A stretch of DNA of 64,000 nt. Origin: Nymphaea colorata (Eukaryota; Streptophyta; Magnoliopsida; Nymphaeales; Nymphaeaceae). Position numbers and translations under genes: made by a program. Below the pieces are notes generated by a model. The model had not been told where the DNA came from. It saw only the letters and a program-made list of their open reading frames with translations, and ran no database searches. Location of the stretch: assembly GCF_008831285.2 (NCBI RefSeq), contig NC_045141.1, positions 16,974,106 to 17,038,105 on the forward strand, written 5' to 3'. Of this stretch, positions 21,851 through 34,860 are shown in pieces; the stretch's first letter is position 1, and the number at the start of each line of letters is the position of its first letter.

Positions 21851-24800
21851 ATGATGTTGCACTCGCGGTATCGCAGTCAGAAAGGAGCTTTTTCTGGTTT
21901 CCTGGTTCTCTTGCTCCCTGTTTTTTTCCCTCAGCTCTTCTCATTACTGGGCCAAGCATTGCCTTCTATCATTTCGGTATGTTCTGGTCTGCGCTGTTTC
22001 TTGTGATCTTTTAGTTTCAGTTTTTCATCTGTTTCTCATTTTAGGTGTTACCTTTAATGAGGTTGCTTCCAGTTTTTCTCCAGTCTTTTGCTTTGGCCCT
22101 TTTCCTTCTTTCGGTTTGCTTTTTAGTCCTTTTTTTGGTAGGAAACAAATGGCAATGGTGGTTTCTTGGGTATTCTTTGAATGCAGTCTTTTGCGTTTGA
22201 TGTGAAGAATTTATTGATGTAGGATGACGAGTTTTTTACTTCTTCTTATTGTTTTTTCTTGTTGGACCATTTGTTTTCTCTTTATTTCAATCTGAACTGG
22301 GCTTGAGCTGAAATTCATATTTTTCCACATCGTTTAAGGATTGGAAGCAGACATTCAATCTTCTTTCGCAATTGTGAAACTCGTGACAAAGTAAGGAAGA
22401 TCGGCTAATTTATTAAGGGAATGGTTGATCGGCATGCAAATCTGATTTTGTGAATCAATCTAATGTTCAGTGAATGGTGGAAATGACGGGATCCTATACT
22501 TGCCTGCGTTGAGCTTATGAAGAAACCTGATAAATAGCCCCCAACATGCCAAACGTGAATCAGGTGTTCAGTTGGGTTGGCTTTACAAGCTCATGAAATA
22601 ATAATTCGGAAATATTTTTGCATTTTAAGTATTAGATAAATTGTTCAAAGATCGGTTTGGAAGCAGTAGATTTAGTGGTAAAACGTTATTCATTTCATCT
22701 TCAGAACAATGTACATTTTCCCAAACCATGTAGTTATAAATCAATGGTTCCGATTAACTATTTCCGTCTTCTGCAAAATTGTACTTTTTTCTCCCCTCTT
22801 TCTGGAGAGGCCTCCTCTAGGTCGCAAACTAACAGAAACTTCAGTTTCATCTATTTGTTGTTTGTTCAGCTGTTTATTATGCTTAAATTTGTCCGCTGTT
22901 CTTCTGGCTTGCATCTTATGGTTTTTCCTCTGTTTTCTGACTTTTTTGTTTCTTGTTTCTTCCTCTTTTTCAAAGTTTAACAGGTCTTAAATAGTCATTT
23001 AATTTGTCATTTCATGGTACGATATGGTAATGGCCACTACCATGACTCGACCCATCTGGTTTTGGGGTTTCAATGTGATCTTTACAATATTGCTATAAGC
23101 ATCTCAAGCTCGGCTATTGAATAGTATTCCTTGGTAGTCGACATGAAGATAATCTCAGTTATGAAAAAACGGCTATACTTTGTTGAGGATTCCTCATCCT
23201 ATGTGATTTTAAAACTCAAAAAAAGAAATTATTGATAATTCAGTTGAGCCGCATCATTTGTTCTTCTGACGGGGTGCCACTTGAACTTGCAGGAACAGAA
23301 AGTGGCTAAACCGAGACACTTGCATCTGCTAACGAGTGCTTTAGACCGTCCACCAGTATGTAAATGATCTCTCTCTTACAGAACAGTATGAGGCATTCCT
23401 GCAGGAATGCCTGCTAGAATACTGCACCGAGTGCTTGTTTTTTCTTAGAAACAAGCCTCCAACTGACTTGTTATGACATGCATTTACCTAAATCTGAAGT
23501 TTTCACATTCGGTTTGCTTTAAGCCTTTAACCCTGCTTGCGCTAATTTTCTCTTTTGCACCCTGCTTTGCTTATTGTTCAGCTGGATGAGGAACGCTCCG
23601 ATTTGTGGTCTGCCCTGCCTAGCTTGGAGCCAAGACATTGTGATAAGCCCTTAGCTACACAACGTAAGAACTGGATTTCAACACCTACTGTGTGATGATC
23701 TTGAATAAGTCTTGGTTTGTAGGAATTGTTAAACTCAGATAATAGCTGATATATCTGCTTTCTTCTTCTATATAGCCTTTCCAACGAGATCACAGGGATA
23801 TATCCAGGTTTTCCTTGATGGAGGATTGAACCAGCAGAGAATGGGGGTAAGTTCCTAGTATTAGTGACATTGCTAATTTACATATAGATAGTCATTAAGT
23901 GACCATTGTTCGAAAGATCTGTGATGCAGTTGCTGTCGCCAAAATATTGAACGCAACTCTTGTGATCCCACACTTTGAATTCAATGCCGTTTGGAAGGAT
24001 CTGAGGTAACACCTCTTTATGCCATGGCAGATTTCCAACGCTGTCCTCGTTCGTCTTATATTTTAGTTTTTTACTAATGTTTTTTATGTAATTCCTGCAG
24101 CTCGTTTGCCGATATATATGATGTGGATCACTTCATTGAGGTGCTCAAACACGACATTAACATAGTTCGGGATTTACCCAGTGAATTTTTATGGAGCACA
24201 AGAGAGTACTATGCAGCGGGAATTCGGGAGACACGGGTTAAGTCAGCTCCAGTTCATGCGTCTGCAAATTGGTATCTGGACAATGTCTTACCCATATTGC
24301 AGAGGTCAGCAATTGTAAAAATTTTTAGAGGTTTAGCGCTCCAATTAGTAATACTGAACCACAATCCTTTCTACATGCTGATGGATGCATGCTACTGAAG
24401 TGATGGTGATTTGTGTGTGTAGATATGCTTCTATGCCTGTGTTGCCGTGTGATGATTATACGATGTTCTTTTGTGATTGCAAACTATGCATGTGCATGCA
24501 ACTAAATGTTTCGTATGCCTTTGTTTTCTAGTTCTATTGGATGCACTTTTTATGATATTTTTTTCATTAATCTTCATCTTTTTCCCTTTCAGCCATGGTA
24601 TTGCTGCTATTTCTCCTTTCTCCCATAGATTGGCATTTGATAACATGCCACTTGACATTCAACGCTTGCGTTGTAAGGTCAACTTCCAAGCTTTGACTTT
24701 TGTCCCCCATATCAATGCTTTGGGAGAGACCCTTGTTCAGCGCCTCAAGTATCGCACTCTAGAACATGAAGACAAGTACCTGACAGAGATAACCAACAAT

Positions 24801-27065
24801 GCAGTTGACAAAGCACCTGCGAAGTTTGCTGCACTGCATCTTCGTTTTGACAAGGTATTTTGTGTTTCTTCTGTTTGGGTCTGGTTTTCTTGTTATCTCT
24901 TCGAACATCACAATGATCTGAAGTTATGTGTTGGGAATCAGTGAAGGATTTCACATTTAAAAGGACGAAGGAAGAGAAAAGGAATAACATTTTTGTACTG
25001 AAAAGTGAAAACTAAATTGGTGAAACGCTCTCTGAGACATGCAACATAATCTTTAGTATGAACTTTTGTGCGTGTAGACCAAAGTTAAACAGTCAATGGT
25101 GTTATCCCAACTAGAATGGGTGATATAAGTAGTCTCAATCATTCTGGATCCATATCCAATACTGCAAAGACATTATAGTAACACTGTCTTGATGATGAGG
25201 AAAACAGCAGTTCCTTTTACGTCATTCCAGGCAGCTCGGCGTCTATCTTACCATGCTCTGTTATGGTTATCTGTTACATAAACTTCCGGGCAGTCCTCTA
25301 TGCACCATGAAAGTCTTCTATGGTTCAGCCTTGTGGGAAAGGATTTGTTCCTTCGGATTGAAACATTGGGCCTTCTCCAATCCGTGGGCACCAGGAAAGC
25401 CCATCTAGCCAGTGTACAGAACCCTTTGTTGCTAAACCCATTGAAAGACCAAACATCGGACCACTATCTTCATTTTTGCGATACAGCGGACTAAAGCTAG
25501 TATGCAGGTTTAGTTGACTTTGACTTTTGGGACATCTTGAAACTTGAAAGAATTGTTGTACATGGGTTTAATCACAATGCATCCCTGCAGAAGTCCAACA
25601 AGATAAAACTTCTAAAGAAAGGAAATTTCAAGGACAGTTGCTCATCTTTCCTGAAGACACTATCAATTCTTACCAGGGATCTGTACAAAACTTTTTATCC
25701 TCTAAAAGATGATGTGTCTCCGCAACAGAAGATGCTAGAGCCTCCAATACTAGACTTGGTGGCGGTGCTATTATAGCAGACATGCTTAATAAAGATTCTT
25801 GCTGCCTTCAGCAATCTCTTTCAATTAAATGTTCTTGATTTAACTAAAATCAATCATGTTCGGAAAATTTCAGGCTTGTTACTTCACGGGGAAAAAAAAG
25901 AGTAATTTGATATCATCTAGATTACGTCATTTATTTGCCATTTCTCTGTGCAGGATATGGCAGCTCATTCTGCTTGTGATTTTGGAGGGGGAAAAGCTGA
26001 AAAACTGGCCCTTGCAAGATACCGTCAATTGATTTGGCAAGGCAGAGTCTTGAATTCTCAGTTTACAGATGAGGAGTTAAGGAGCCAAGGGCGCTGTCCT
26101 TTGACACCGGAAGAAATAGGCTTGCTACTAGCAGCTTTAGGCTTTGACAACAGCACGAGGCTCTATCTTGCCTCCTACAAGGTTAGGCCCATTCTTCTCA
26201 AGATATATAGCAGTCTTTCTGAACAACAAACTCATGGAGCTTCTTCAACAGGTGTATGGTGGGGAAGCAAGGATCTCTGCACTGCGAAAGCTTTTCCCTC
26301 TGATGGAAGACAAGAAGAGCTTAGCATCCAAAGAAGAGCTGGCACAAGTTGATGGCAAAGCTTCGCTTCTGGCTGCAGTGGATTATTATGTTAGCATGCG
26401 CAGCGATGTATTTATTTCAGCTTCTGCAGGAAATATGCACAATGCTCTGGTAAATCCTTCTTCCCCTGCTGTCATAATCTTCGATGATCTTTGGGACTTG
26501 CAAATATTTTTCTGTTATATTGACCTTCTTGTGTCACCGATGTGCTGTCAAAAACATTAGCCTACTTGTCCGTTGAACAGTTACGCACACCCCAACATTG
26601 TATGCATGATTAGTGATGTATCAATGTATCATCAAGATCGTCCAGAATGTGATGATCGTTGGCCGGTCTTTAAGAAATAGAGAACGACCCACCTACACTG
26701 AGAGATCTCCTCTCGTGATAAGAGCGGCCTCTTGTAAATATTAAATAATGGTCTGGTGTTTCTTGTGAAGCAATAAGATGAGAATTTCTGGTATTTTCTA
26801 TGAAGCTTTGTGCAGAAGGACTTCTATGATCAATGAACTTTGCTTGTCTTTACAGTTGGGACATCGTTCATACGAGAATTTGAAGACTATAAGGCCGAAC
26901 ATGGCATTGATGGGTCAGCTGTTCCTGAATAAGAGCATGGGGTGGTCGGAGTTTCAGACGGCTGTCATTGATGGGCACAAGGACAGACTAGGAGAAATCA
27001 AGTTGAGGAAGCCAACTCAGTCAATTTACGCATACCCACTTCCAGAGTGTATGTGCAATATGTAA
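21851..27065 (+). CDS. O-fucosyltransferase family protein (GT106-type plant OFUT), 10 exons
   Basis: Modelled exons: 21851-21976, 23293-23355, 23582-23663, 23776-23846, 23917-24005, 24101-24304, 24593-24854, 25954-26181, 26252-26449 and 26856-27065. Phases agree throughout and the product is 510 residues. Such proteins are type II Golgi or secretory-pathway membrane glycosyltransferases using nucleotide sugars; several plant members act on cell-wall glycans. The N-terminus has a short basic stretch, then a hydrophobic anchor at about residues 14-38 ([20 protein letters not shown]). The nucleotide-sugar site [20 protein letters not shown] starts at about 106, with [20 protein letters not shown] after it. 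The family HLRF motif (Arg about 296) lies at the end of exon 7, followed by DMAAHSAC. The C-terminus has [17 protein letters not shown] and the [10 protein letters not shown] ending common in this family. The start was chosen because it places the anchor immediately after a basic stretch and gives phase-0 splicing. The 1.1-kb intron 7 holds only unassigned sequence. The exact paralogue and substrate cannot be set. Confidence 0.88.
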
Positions 27066-28374
27066 CGTCTTTGATTTGTATGGCCCTTAAAATAGTATCC
27101 TTCTCTGATGACCTTTTGCAGATAATTTATCCTTATGTGATTGCCTTTTGCGGCTAATAAACATTAGATTGTGAGTTTGTGGCATATGTATATCCCCGAG
27201 TTTTTGACGTGTGTTTAAGATCTCTCTCACTCTGTCTCGCGCTCTCTGGTACACCCTCCGTCTACCTCCACACACACACACACATACAAAGCTCACATAC
27301 ACACAACATACAGCAGCAGCCTTATGCTAGAAGAGTACGACCAAGTCGTTAATATCCTCCACCAGATGACACGTTCAAGATGCTCGAAATTATGCCAACC
27401 ATTAATTTTCTCATCTATCAACGGAAGCACACAGAACACCCATTCACTCCGGTAATTAGGAAAAGTTTGTCCCTCATCAGACAGAAAGGTGCTCGGTACA
27501 TGCAGGGACAGGTCGCCATATGATGGGGCAAAATGACCCTCGACGTTACCTGCAACCATGCTTCTTATTCTTACCGAGCTGATTAATTCCGTAAACACTC
27601 CGTTGCATCTTATGTTCGGAAGGTCCACATTGTAATATACCCAGGAGACCGGTTTACTTCGTGGAAATTTGGCATTGCAGCTTCATAGCGGCGAACATTC
27701 ATAAATTCCTTGTGGCTTTCATTTATATCGCGTGCCTTGACGGTAGCTTGCACTCTCATGGGATGAGCAGGTGCAACTTTTTGCCTTGAAGAGTTTTCTG
27801 CTGTCGTTTTGGAGAAAATTTGTTAAAACTGGGTGATAACGTTCTGCGTGGTTTATCCTTGTTCTTATATTTCACCATTTTCTGAATGGTGATTAGCTCC
27901 CTTTTCAAGCGGTTTTCTCAGGCCGTGGGTTGTAGTTTCTCCGGTCACCCAAAAAGGCTGGGTTGGACTGCTTCCAATCTGTGCTTGACGGTCAAGAACG
28001 TGCAACATGAAAGTTGGTATTAATTATCAGAAAGGTGCACAACGAAAGTTGGTAATAATTATAGATCCTTGATCGCAGGAGGGAGAGAGAGACGAGAGAG
28101 ACAACTCTATAGGATATTTGTATTTGATAACAGTGGACCGCAGAGATGACATCGATCCATATTGTGACAAGGCCTCTTTCACCATAGCGGTAGGATGAAA
28201 TATTTCTCCCCACCCAGCAAGAGAATCAGCTATAGTGAGGTGAGGCAATGATCGATAAATTTACCACGTAGTTACTATTCCTATAGACAACCAGCCAGCC
28301 AAAAAAAATACAGCTCACTGCGTTGTCCAGCAAACGATTGAATTATAAGCACCGCAGCATCTCACACTCTTGTG
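27066..28374. other. Convergent intergenic region
   Basis: Lies between the 3' ends of the O-fucosyltransferase gene (+) and the MSL channel gene (-), so it should contain both 3' UTRs. A CA repeat (about 27271-27305) and GAGAGA runs near 28081-28102 are the only structures seen. Confidence 0.5.
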
Positions 28375-31300
28375 CTACCTGTCCTGTTCTTTTAGGTCAG
28401 CAGCTGCAGCACCTGGAGTTGCTGGCATCTGTCTTTCGTCCTTTTTTACTGGAGAAACATCTCCGCTACGGGAAGCTGTTAACTTTCTTTGTTCGATATC
28501 TTCTTCTTCAATTGGAAGTATCCTTTTAGACCCATCCAGGGCAACGCCCAGGACAATGTTTTCTTCCAAGGCTGACCTTGCAGTTGGCCCAGGTGGGCCA
28601 GACGTTTTCTCACCTTCAAGTTTGCCATGTAAAGACGAGGTCGTATTACCACCAACCTTCTCAGCTGCACTTTTCGAATCTGGCATTGTTGACATATCAG
28701 AAGCAGGACCAAGATGTTCGCCGTCAATGGGATTTGAGACTGTTGAATCTAAGCCTCCAGCTGTTGTTTTAGCTTGCTCGGAAATTGATACTGATGATGA
28801 ATTTGTTACAGGAGGTCCGTCAATTTTATCACTGTCCTTTCGATTCCTGCTGCCTTGTATGGCCTGCGAACCACATTCAGAAGATGTGGCCTTGGATTCA
28901 GAGCTCAGCGGTTTAACATCTATTTCTTCATTTGAGCGAGCAGTTCGTGCCCTTGCCTTGTCATCAACACCAAATTTAGATGTTGAATCAATCAATAGTA
29001 AATGACGATTTCTGTTCACTCCAGCCCAGTTCATGATGGTCTCAGAAAATGGAACATTTTCAATGTCGGTGTCTCCATAAAATTTCTGCACTGTCCGTAT
29101 GGGAGTGGCAAGCCGGGCACGATGATGACTTATGACTCGAAGGAGATCAAGCAGTATCGCTTCCTGTCAGTGCATCAGATGCTCTTAGAAAACCATAAAT
29201 AAAGGCAAGCAGACAAGTAGCTTTTTACATGGGAAAATTTAAATATCTACCTTAACACAAAGGTACTCATCAAAATGAGAGGTCTTCACAAAGCAAGACA
29301 CAAGAATCTGCACAAAAAATGGAGGCCCTTTATTTCTTATGATGATTCGTTTGAAGAAAAGAACATTGATACTGCCAGAGGAAAATTTTAAAAATCCATG
29401 AATTTGCAAGAAATAACAGTCACAACAAAGATGTTCAATCAAAATATAGAGTTTGATGATCATTAAGAAACTGGGAATAGTATAATGCTGCGAAAACCAG
29501 AACTGATTTCCATAAGAAATCAGGGAATGCACGGTGATTCTGGCCGATGCTTGCACAAATCTGGGTGTAAATAATCCCACTTAGTTGTCACATTGATGTG
29601 TTTAACATGATTTAGTTACCATATTACATATTACAGCACCAATTTCTAATTAGTAAGGGAAGAAGGTACTCTTTTAGCGGTGGTGGGGTCTTTGGCAAAA
29701 GAATCTAAAGAGAACGTTGGAATTGGTTACTGCCTGAACCACAGAACCAACAGTAACTTTGCACAAGAGAATTTCTTTGTCTAAGAAAACTGTCATATAA
29801 TTGCAAAATTTGGCCTTTTTCTGTTCTAAGAACAGTTCCACCACTGATGAGAATGCAATTCAAGCACAATAGAGCAGTAAAATAAAGTTCCCAGATGCAT
29901 CTGAAAAACATCCTCAAAGTATTTATCACTAAGCCTCCCAAGCAATAAAATTTAGAATTTTATTCTATTATCTACACTTTCTATTAGTGACGTATCAAGA
30001 TGTCCAAAACAAAATTGACAAAAATCTTCAGAGAGAAAATAAAATAGCACACTAGTGCATACCAAAAGAGCCTGATTTTCTGGATTGATGCTCTCCAAGA
30101 AAACTCTTCTATGCAATCTCTGCTGCTCTACATGAGGATTTTTTGCCAAAACTTTCCGCATATGTGCCACAATATTCTGCCATGCAAAGCCCATATAGTC
30201 ATATGAATTGAAAAGCTGGTTATAGAACCAAGCAGCATTTATACTGCAATAAAATAAGAACGCATTTCTTCACCCACATTAATTTTATTCACATCCAAGT
30301 GGCTGATTGCAAGGTGCGTTTTAATCCGCCAATGTGTTTTCTGGCTGAGATTTCTCACCACACTTACTGTAAACTTATGATTTGGAATGTGAATTGCCTC
30401 ACCATCCTCACCCCTTATAATGGTTGGTGACCACCAACCAACATGCTGAAAAGCCAAGGACAGAAGATAAATGAAAAACTGAAAAATGGAAGTGTTGGAA
30501 AGACAAACAGAAACCGTAAACAATGACCCAAAAAGGTAGTAGATTTTGAAATAAAAGTTTGCAACTTCTCCAGCATGCAGTCTCTATCAACGTTTTACTG
30601 ACCTCAACAAAACCAGAAACTTCATAGCCTTGAATCTTTGTTTGAATCCATTCATTCACTAGAAAAGGTCTGGTTGCATGAATCATGACACTTGACAGAA
30701 AATTTGTCAATATCTGTAAAAGAAGAAAACAAAAGCATACGTTGTAGAAAACAAAAAAAGCCTTAAAAAAATCTGAAACAAATAATCAACCAAGAAAATG
30801 AATGTTTAGCACATACCTCCCGACCAGCAAGAGTCAGCAATACAGTTCCAAGGCCTCCGGCAGTTAACCATTTCTGAGTTGAAAATCCCAACAACTCCAT
30901 GAATAAGGAAGCCGCTGCAATCCAAACTGCAGTTCCAACTGCTTTCCCAGCAAATTGAAACCCCATCTGTGAAAAAAATTGGGTTAATAACAACATAATT
31001 TCACAGATAAAAGTATCACAGGAACCACAAGTTTACACATCCCAGCACAGTTTGTGTATCAAGAAAGTGAAACATACTGTTATTTGAAATTGGAATTATA
31101 GTCTTATATCTTTAGTCCGATGCAGAATTCGAACACTAAGATGCAAGAGTCAAACACTGAAATGCAATCATTGTCTCTTTCCTCAATCTCTCTCCCACAT
31201 ATAAGCACATGTGTGTGTGTGTGTGTGTGTGTTTGTGAGTGCATGACAGCCCAATGTCGGGATCTGTTAAGGTTGTCTCCTTTTGGTGCTGGAATATTAA

Positions 31301-34057
31301 AAGTCTAAAAGGCCATATATCCACAGCATAAGACTCTATTATACTTGTATTACAAATCAAAAAGGTTCTGTGATACAGAGAAATCAGACTCTAGACAAAG
31401 ATTAAAAGCATCAATAGATGTAATATCATGAAGTAGAGACAAGAATAGTTTCAGTTCTCCAATTTTCAGAGGACCATAATATGTACATACATTTTGAGCA
31501 ATGTCTGAGTCATTTCTTTCCATGAAAAACTTCTGTGTCTGATGAATCAAGCTGCATGCATAAAGGATCTGTTAGCAACAAGTTGACATCGTATAACTCA
31601 TTATTTTTAAAATATGACAAATAAAATACAATCAAGGAAATATATAAGTGAGAAAGAAAATTAGGATGTCTGACCAAATCAGTATTCCAGTGGAAACACT
31701 AAAAGGGTTGATACAATTCCATATTCAGCATATTGGCTGGAAAAGTCTATGAACAGATCCCCATCTCTTCCCATGGAACCGGTGATTCAATGTCTAATGA
31801 AGTGGATAGAAAACCAGATATTTAAGCACACACGAGTAGACTGCATGCCATGACAGATGAAAAAACTTGTTGCAAATAGACTGCTATAACCTAACAACAT
31901 TAGGAGCCCCTTCGTAGATTCAAGAAAGCACAAGTAGTTGAGGAATATGAGATGAAAATAACATAAGCATATCTTCGTATACTTGCAAGAACCAAAAACT
32001 CACCTTGAGAGACAATATGAGAATGCTAGCACAGTTGACAATGACTGAATGAAAATCAGAATCCGCTGTTTCATAGATTGGCCAGCTTCAGTAGGAAGGG
32101 TGATTAGGTCTAGAATCCTGTAAAGCATAAGTATCTAATACATTAGCCAAGTCTGGGAAACCTGGGACAAACAAAAACAATAATAGTAACTTTCCAGTCC
32201 TCTTTTGTGCATTAAAAACTTGAGCAATCCTACCTGCACGATAGCACCGCTCCAGTCCATAACATCAAAGGCTGAAGATATGAGGTTACAATGTAATTAG
32301 TCCTACTCTTCCTCCAATCATCAACATCACACTGCAGATTCTTGTAGAGAGTGAACCCATCAAATTCAAAATAAAAGCATGCATTCAGAACATATATTTA
32401 AACGCCAGGCAAGAATATCTTACACGAAAAAAGAAGAAATGGACAAAACGCACAACTGGTTTTAGACCCCATAAAGCAAAAACAATAACTCCAACTGCTG
32501 GCACCAACTGAAATAATATCGGCCTTCCACTTGAAGTGTTGCATGACCTGCAAAATAAAATATAAAAGCCTAAACAGAGGTACTGAAAATAAAAGTTGCT
32601 CAGGAATTCAAACTGCAGATATATTGCAGACGAACAATAGTAGACAAAAGTCTCATGATCAAGAGAGAGCAACAATTGAAAAGCATTAAGAATGTCCCAA
32701 TTTGTGAAAATACTTCTACAAGATGCACTGCTTCAGATACCAAAAGTCAGTGCAAGACAACTATGTCCAAAATAACAAGATCACCTTTTCTAAATGAACC
32801 ATAAAATCCACAAACAGTGTGTGAAGCAGAACAGCATCTTCAGCAGAGCACCAGCAAGATAGCAACTATCATGCACTTGGATACCTTTCTGGAGTATAAA
32901 AGCAAATTTAAAATGCACTGGAGGAAATTATTACCAAGAGAAAGCCAAACCAGTAGCTTTACAAATAGGAGTTTCAAGTCCCCGACAGTGAAAGAAAAAT
33001 GATCGACAGGTAAATGGACTATAAGTGGATGATACCACACGAACAGGATGGTGAATCTGATGCGAAAGATGCAAGCACCAAGCCCCTGTTATCTGCCAAA
33101 GAACCACTCTCACTATTACCATCAAGTTCGTTTCCAAATACTGCAGATAAGAAATTATGCAACTCTGGCATTGAATATAAAAAATAAAGTGGGGATGACT
33201 CCATCGGAACCAAAATTCAGTCTATCTGTTGGATCCTAATCAAAACAGGCTTCTTGGAAATATCCTCAGTAATCAATTTTTATGTGGTTGAGTATTAGTG
33301 GATCCAACCAATCAAATAGCTGATCACAGGCAAATTTCCCCCATGAGCAGGATGTCAGGAAGCAAAAGAAAGCCAACTTGTTCCTGACGACAGATGATCA
33401 CAGTAATCAGGACTCTTCAAAGCATGAGCATGTGTAGCAGAGAAAATCAAGACATGATAGTGGCACAAAAGAAGTTGCGAGCTTTGGCCTGTCTTAAGGA
33501 GCAACATGGTCATTTGTGTGACACATGAAGCCAATATGACTCAAAGGCTTACATTTCATACTCAAAAGCTTACACACATAATAGTTTCACAAAAAAGCAT
33601 GCATCTTTTACCATAAAGAATGTTTTAGGCAGTTAATAAGGCGTCCACCAAGTATAATAATGTGAAAAAAAAACCTGAGAACCTGACTAACTGCAAATAT
33701 CGACTATTCTAATTTATAGGAGAGAACATTAGAAACCAAAGGCATTGATGGCAATTCAAACCATGGAAAAATGATATTTACAAACATACAGAACAGAAAA
33801 ACACACAATTGTTCAGAACGAGGATGTAATACCGAAGATATTGAGGATAGTGAAGAAGGAAAACTTAATGAACTCCTGCGTTGATTTCCAACCAATCCCT
33901 GGAGATAGCAATAGCTTAATCAGATTCATCCAACACGATTGTCATGGAACACATAAAATACTTGAACAACCATGAGACGTACCCTAAATTTAGCTGGACA
34001 TCCGTGGTTGTTGCAAATGTTATAATAAGACAATTGCAGCAAGCAATTGGTGGCCAT
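28375..34057 (-). CDS. MSL2/3-like: MscS-like mechanosensitive channel, plastid MSL2/MSL3 type, 13 exons
   Basis: Exons in coding order: 34057-33983, 33898-33807, 33018-32935, 32547-32424, 32331-32234, 32117-32004, 31551-31491, 30966-30817, 30713-30603, 30445-30278, 30176-30063, 29307-29251 and 29163-28375. All phases match; the product is 678 residues. MSL2/3 are chloroplast inner-envelope channels that open under membrane tension and relieve osmotic stress. The start [13 protein letters not shown] and a Ser/Arg-rich stretch to about residue 80 fit a transit peptide. Hydrophobic spans lie near 98-113 ([14 protein letters not shown]), 139-157, 177-195 and 226-242. The Gly/Ala-rich pore helix is [13 protein letters not shown] (250-264), followed by the MscS beta domain [20 protein letters not shown]. 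Residues from about 440 to the end are a Ser/Lys/Glu-rich soluble tail with [16 protein letters not shown]. Exon 2-3 borders are the least certain part. Confidence 0.9.
31208..31231. repeat. (GT)n microsatellite
   Basis: A TGTG run of about 12 units inside an intron of the MSL gene. Confidence 0.95.
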
Positions 34058-34860
34058 TATTGGAAGAACAAAGTAAGCAGAAAACTGCTCAAGATTCAGC
34101 TGTAGTCTTCAATACAATTGTAAAAATAAGATGCCCAAGAATCAGCTGTAATCTTCAATAGGATTGTATCAAGTTCATTTTATTAAAGGGCCGACTGTCA
34201 AACAAAGAACCCAGAATTGGGCAACCAAATCAGCCAACAGCTTAAAATCTGTCACGAAATGGCGAACCACCATTACCTACAAATAGACATCCTGCATTCT
34301 CAGGGAACCAATCCAAACCAGATAGATGAATCCATCAACATTTGCTCTTTGCATAAAGAACAAACGAAAATCACATATCAGAAACAAAGAAACATGAAAA
34401 CATAGACTGATATTGAGGCGAAACTTCGACTTCATCTCTGCCTAGGAATTCAAACGCCAGGCGGAGCAAGAATATAGCAACGAAAATACCAAAATCCTTG
34501 CACTCAAAAATCTACATCTACCCCAAATAGGACAAAAAATGGTCAGAGCAGGATTAGACCGAAAACTCTTGGAAGAACCAAAAATTCAGAAAAAATGCAA
34601 GACCTTGAGGCTTCCTGATCGTCAAATGGTCTCGTAAAAAGCCACGAAACAGAAAAGGAAAAAGAAAAATGAATAAAACAGTTTCTCACCTGAGTCTTCC
34701 GACTAAGAACTCGGCTCCTCGTGACCTTGGCAAGCAAATATCAGGAAAATTAAGGACAAAAAGAGGATAAACATACCCAGAAAGCTACAGAAGTAAGAAG
34801 CGCAGGTCACTACCTAGAAGCCGTCCATCTTCTCCATCCACGCGCGGGAGACAAAGTGGA
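34058..34860 (-). promoter_or_regulatory. Probable 5' UTR exons of the MSL gene
   Basis: Upstream of the MSL start codon, CAG|GTGAG on the minus strand (donor after 34690) and TCTAG|GTAGTG (near 34814) look like ends of leader exons, suggesting introns in the 5' UTR. The stretch between 34691 and 34740 can be read in frame but lacks an ATG, so it is taken as leader rather than coding. Confidence 0.4.

Noticed and set aside
25300-25776. Two open frames in the large O-fucosyltransferase intron
   Set aside because: Including either breaks the phase-0 junction between HLRFDK and DMAAHSAC; no independent domain.
28370-29005. 211-aa plus-strand frame
   Set aside because: Antisense to the last exon of the MSL channel gene, whose reading is supported by family similarity and splice phase.
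34543-34737. 64-aa minus-strand frame before the MSL start
   Set aside because: Starts at TTG rather than ATG and runs across a good donor site; it fits a leader exon better than coding sequence.
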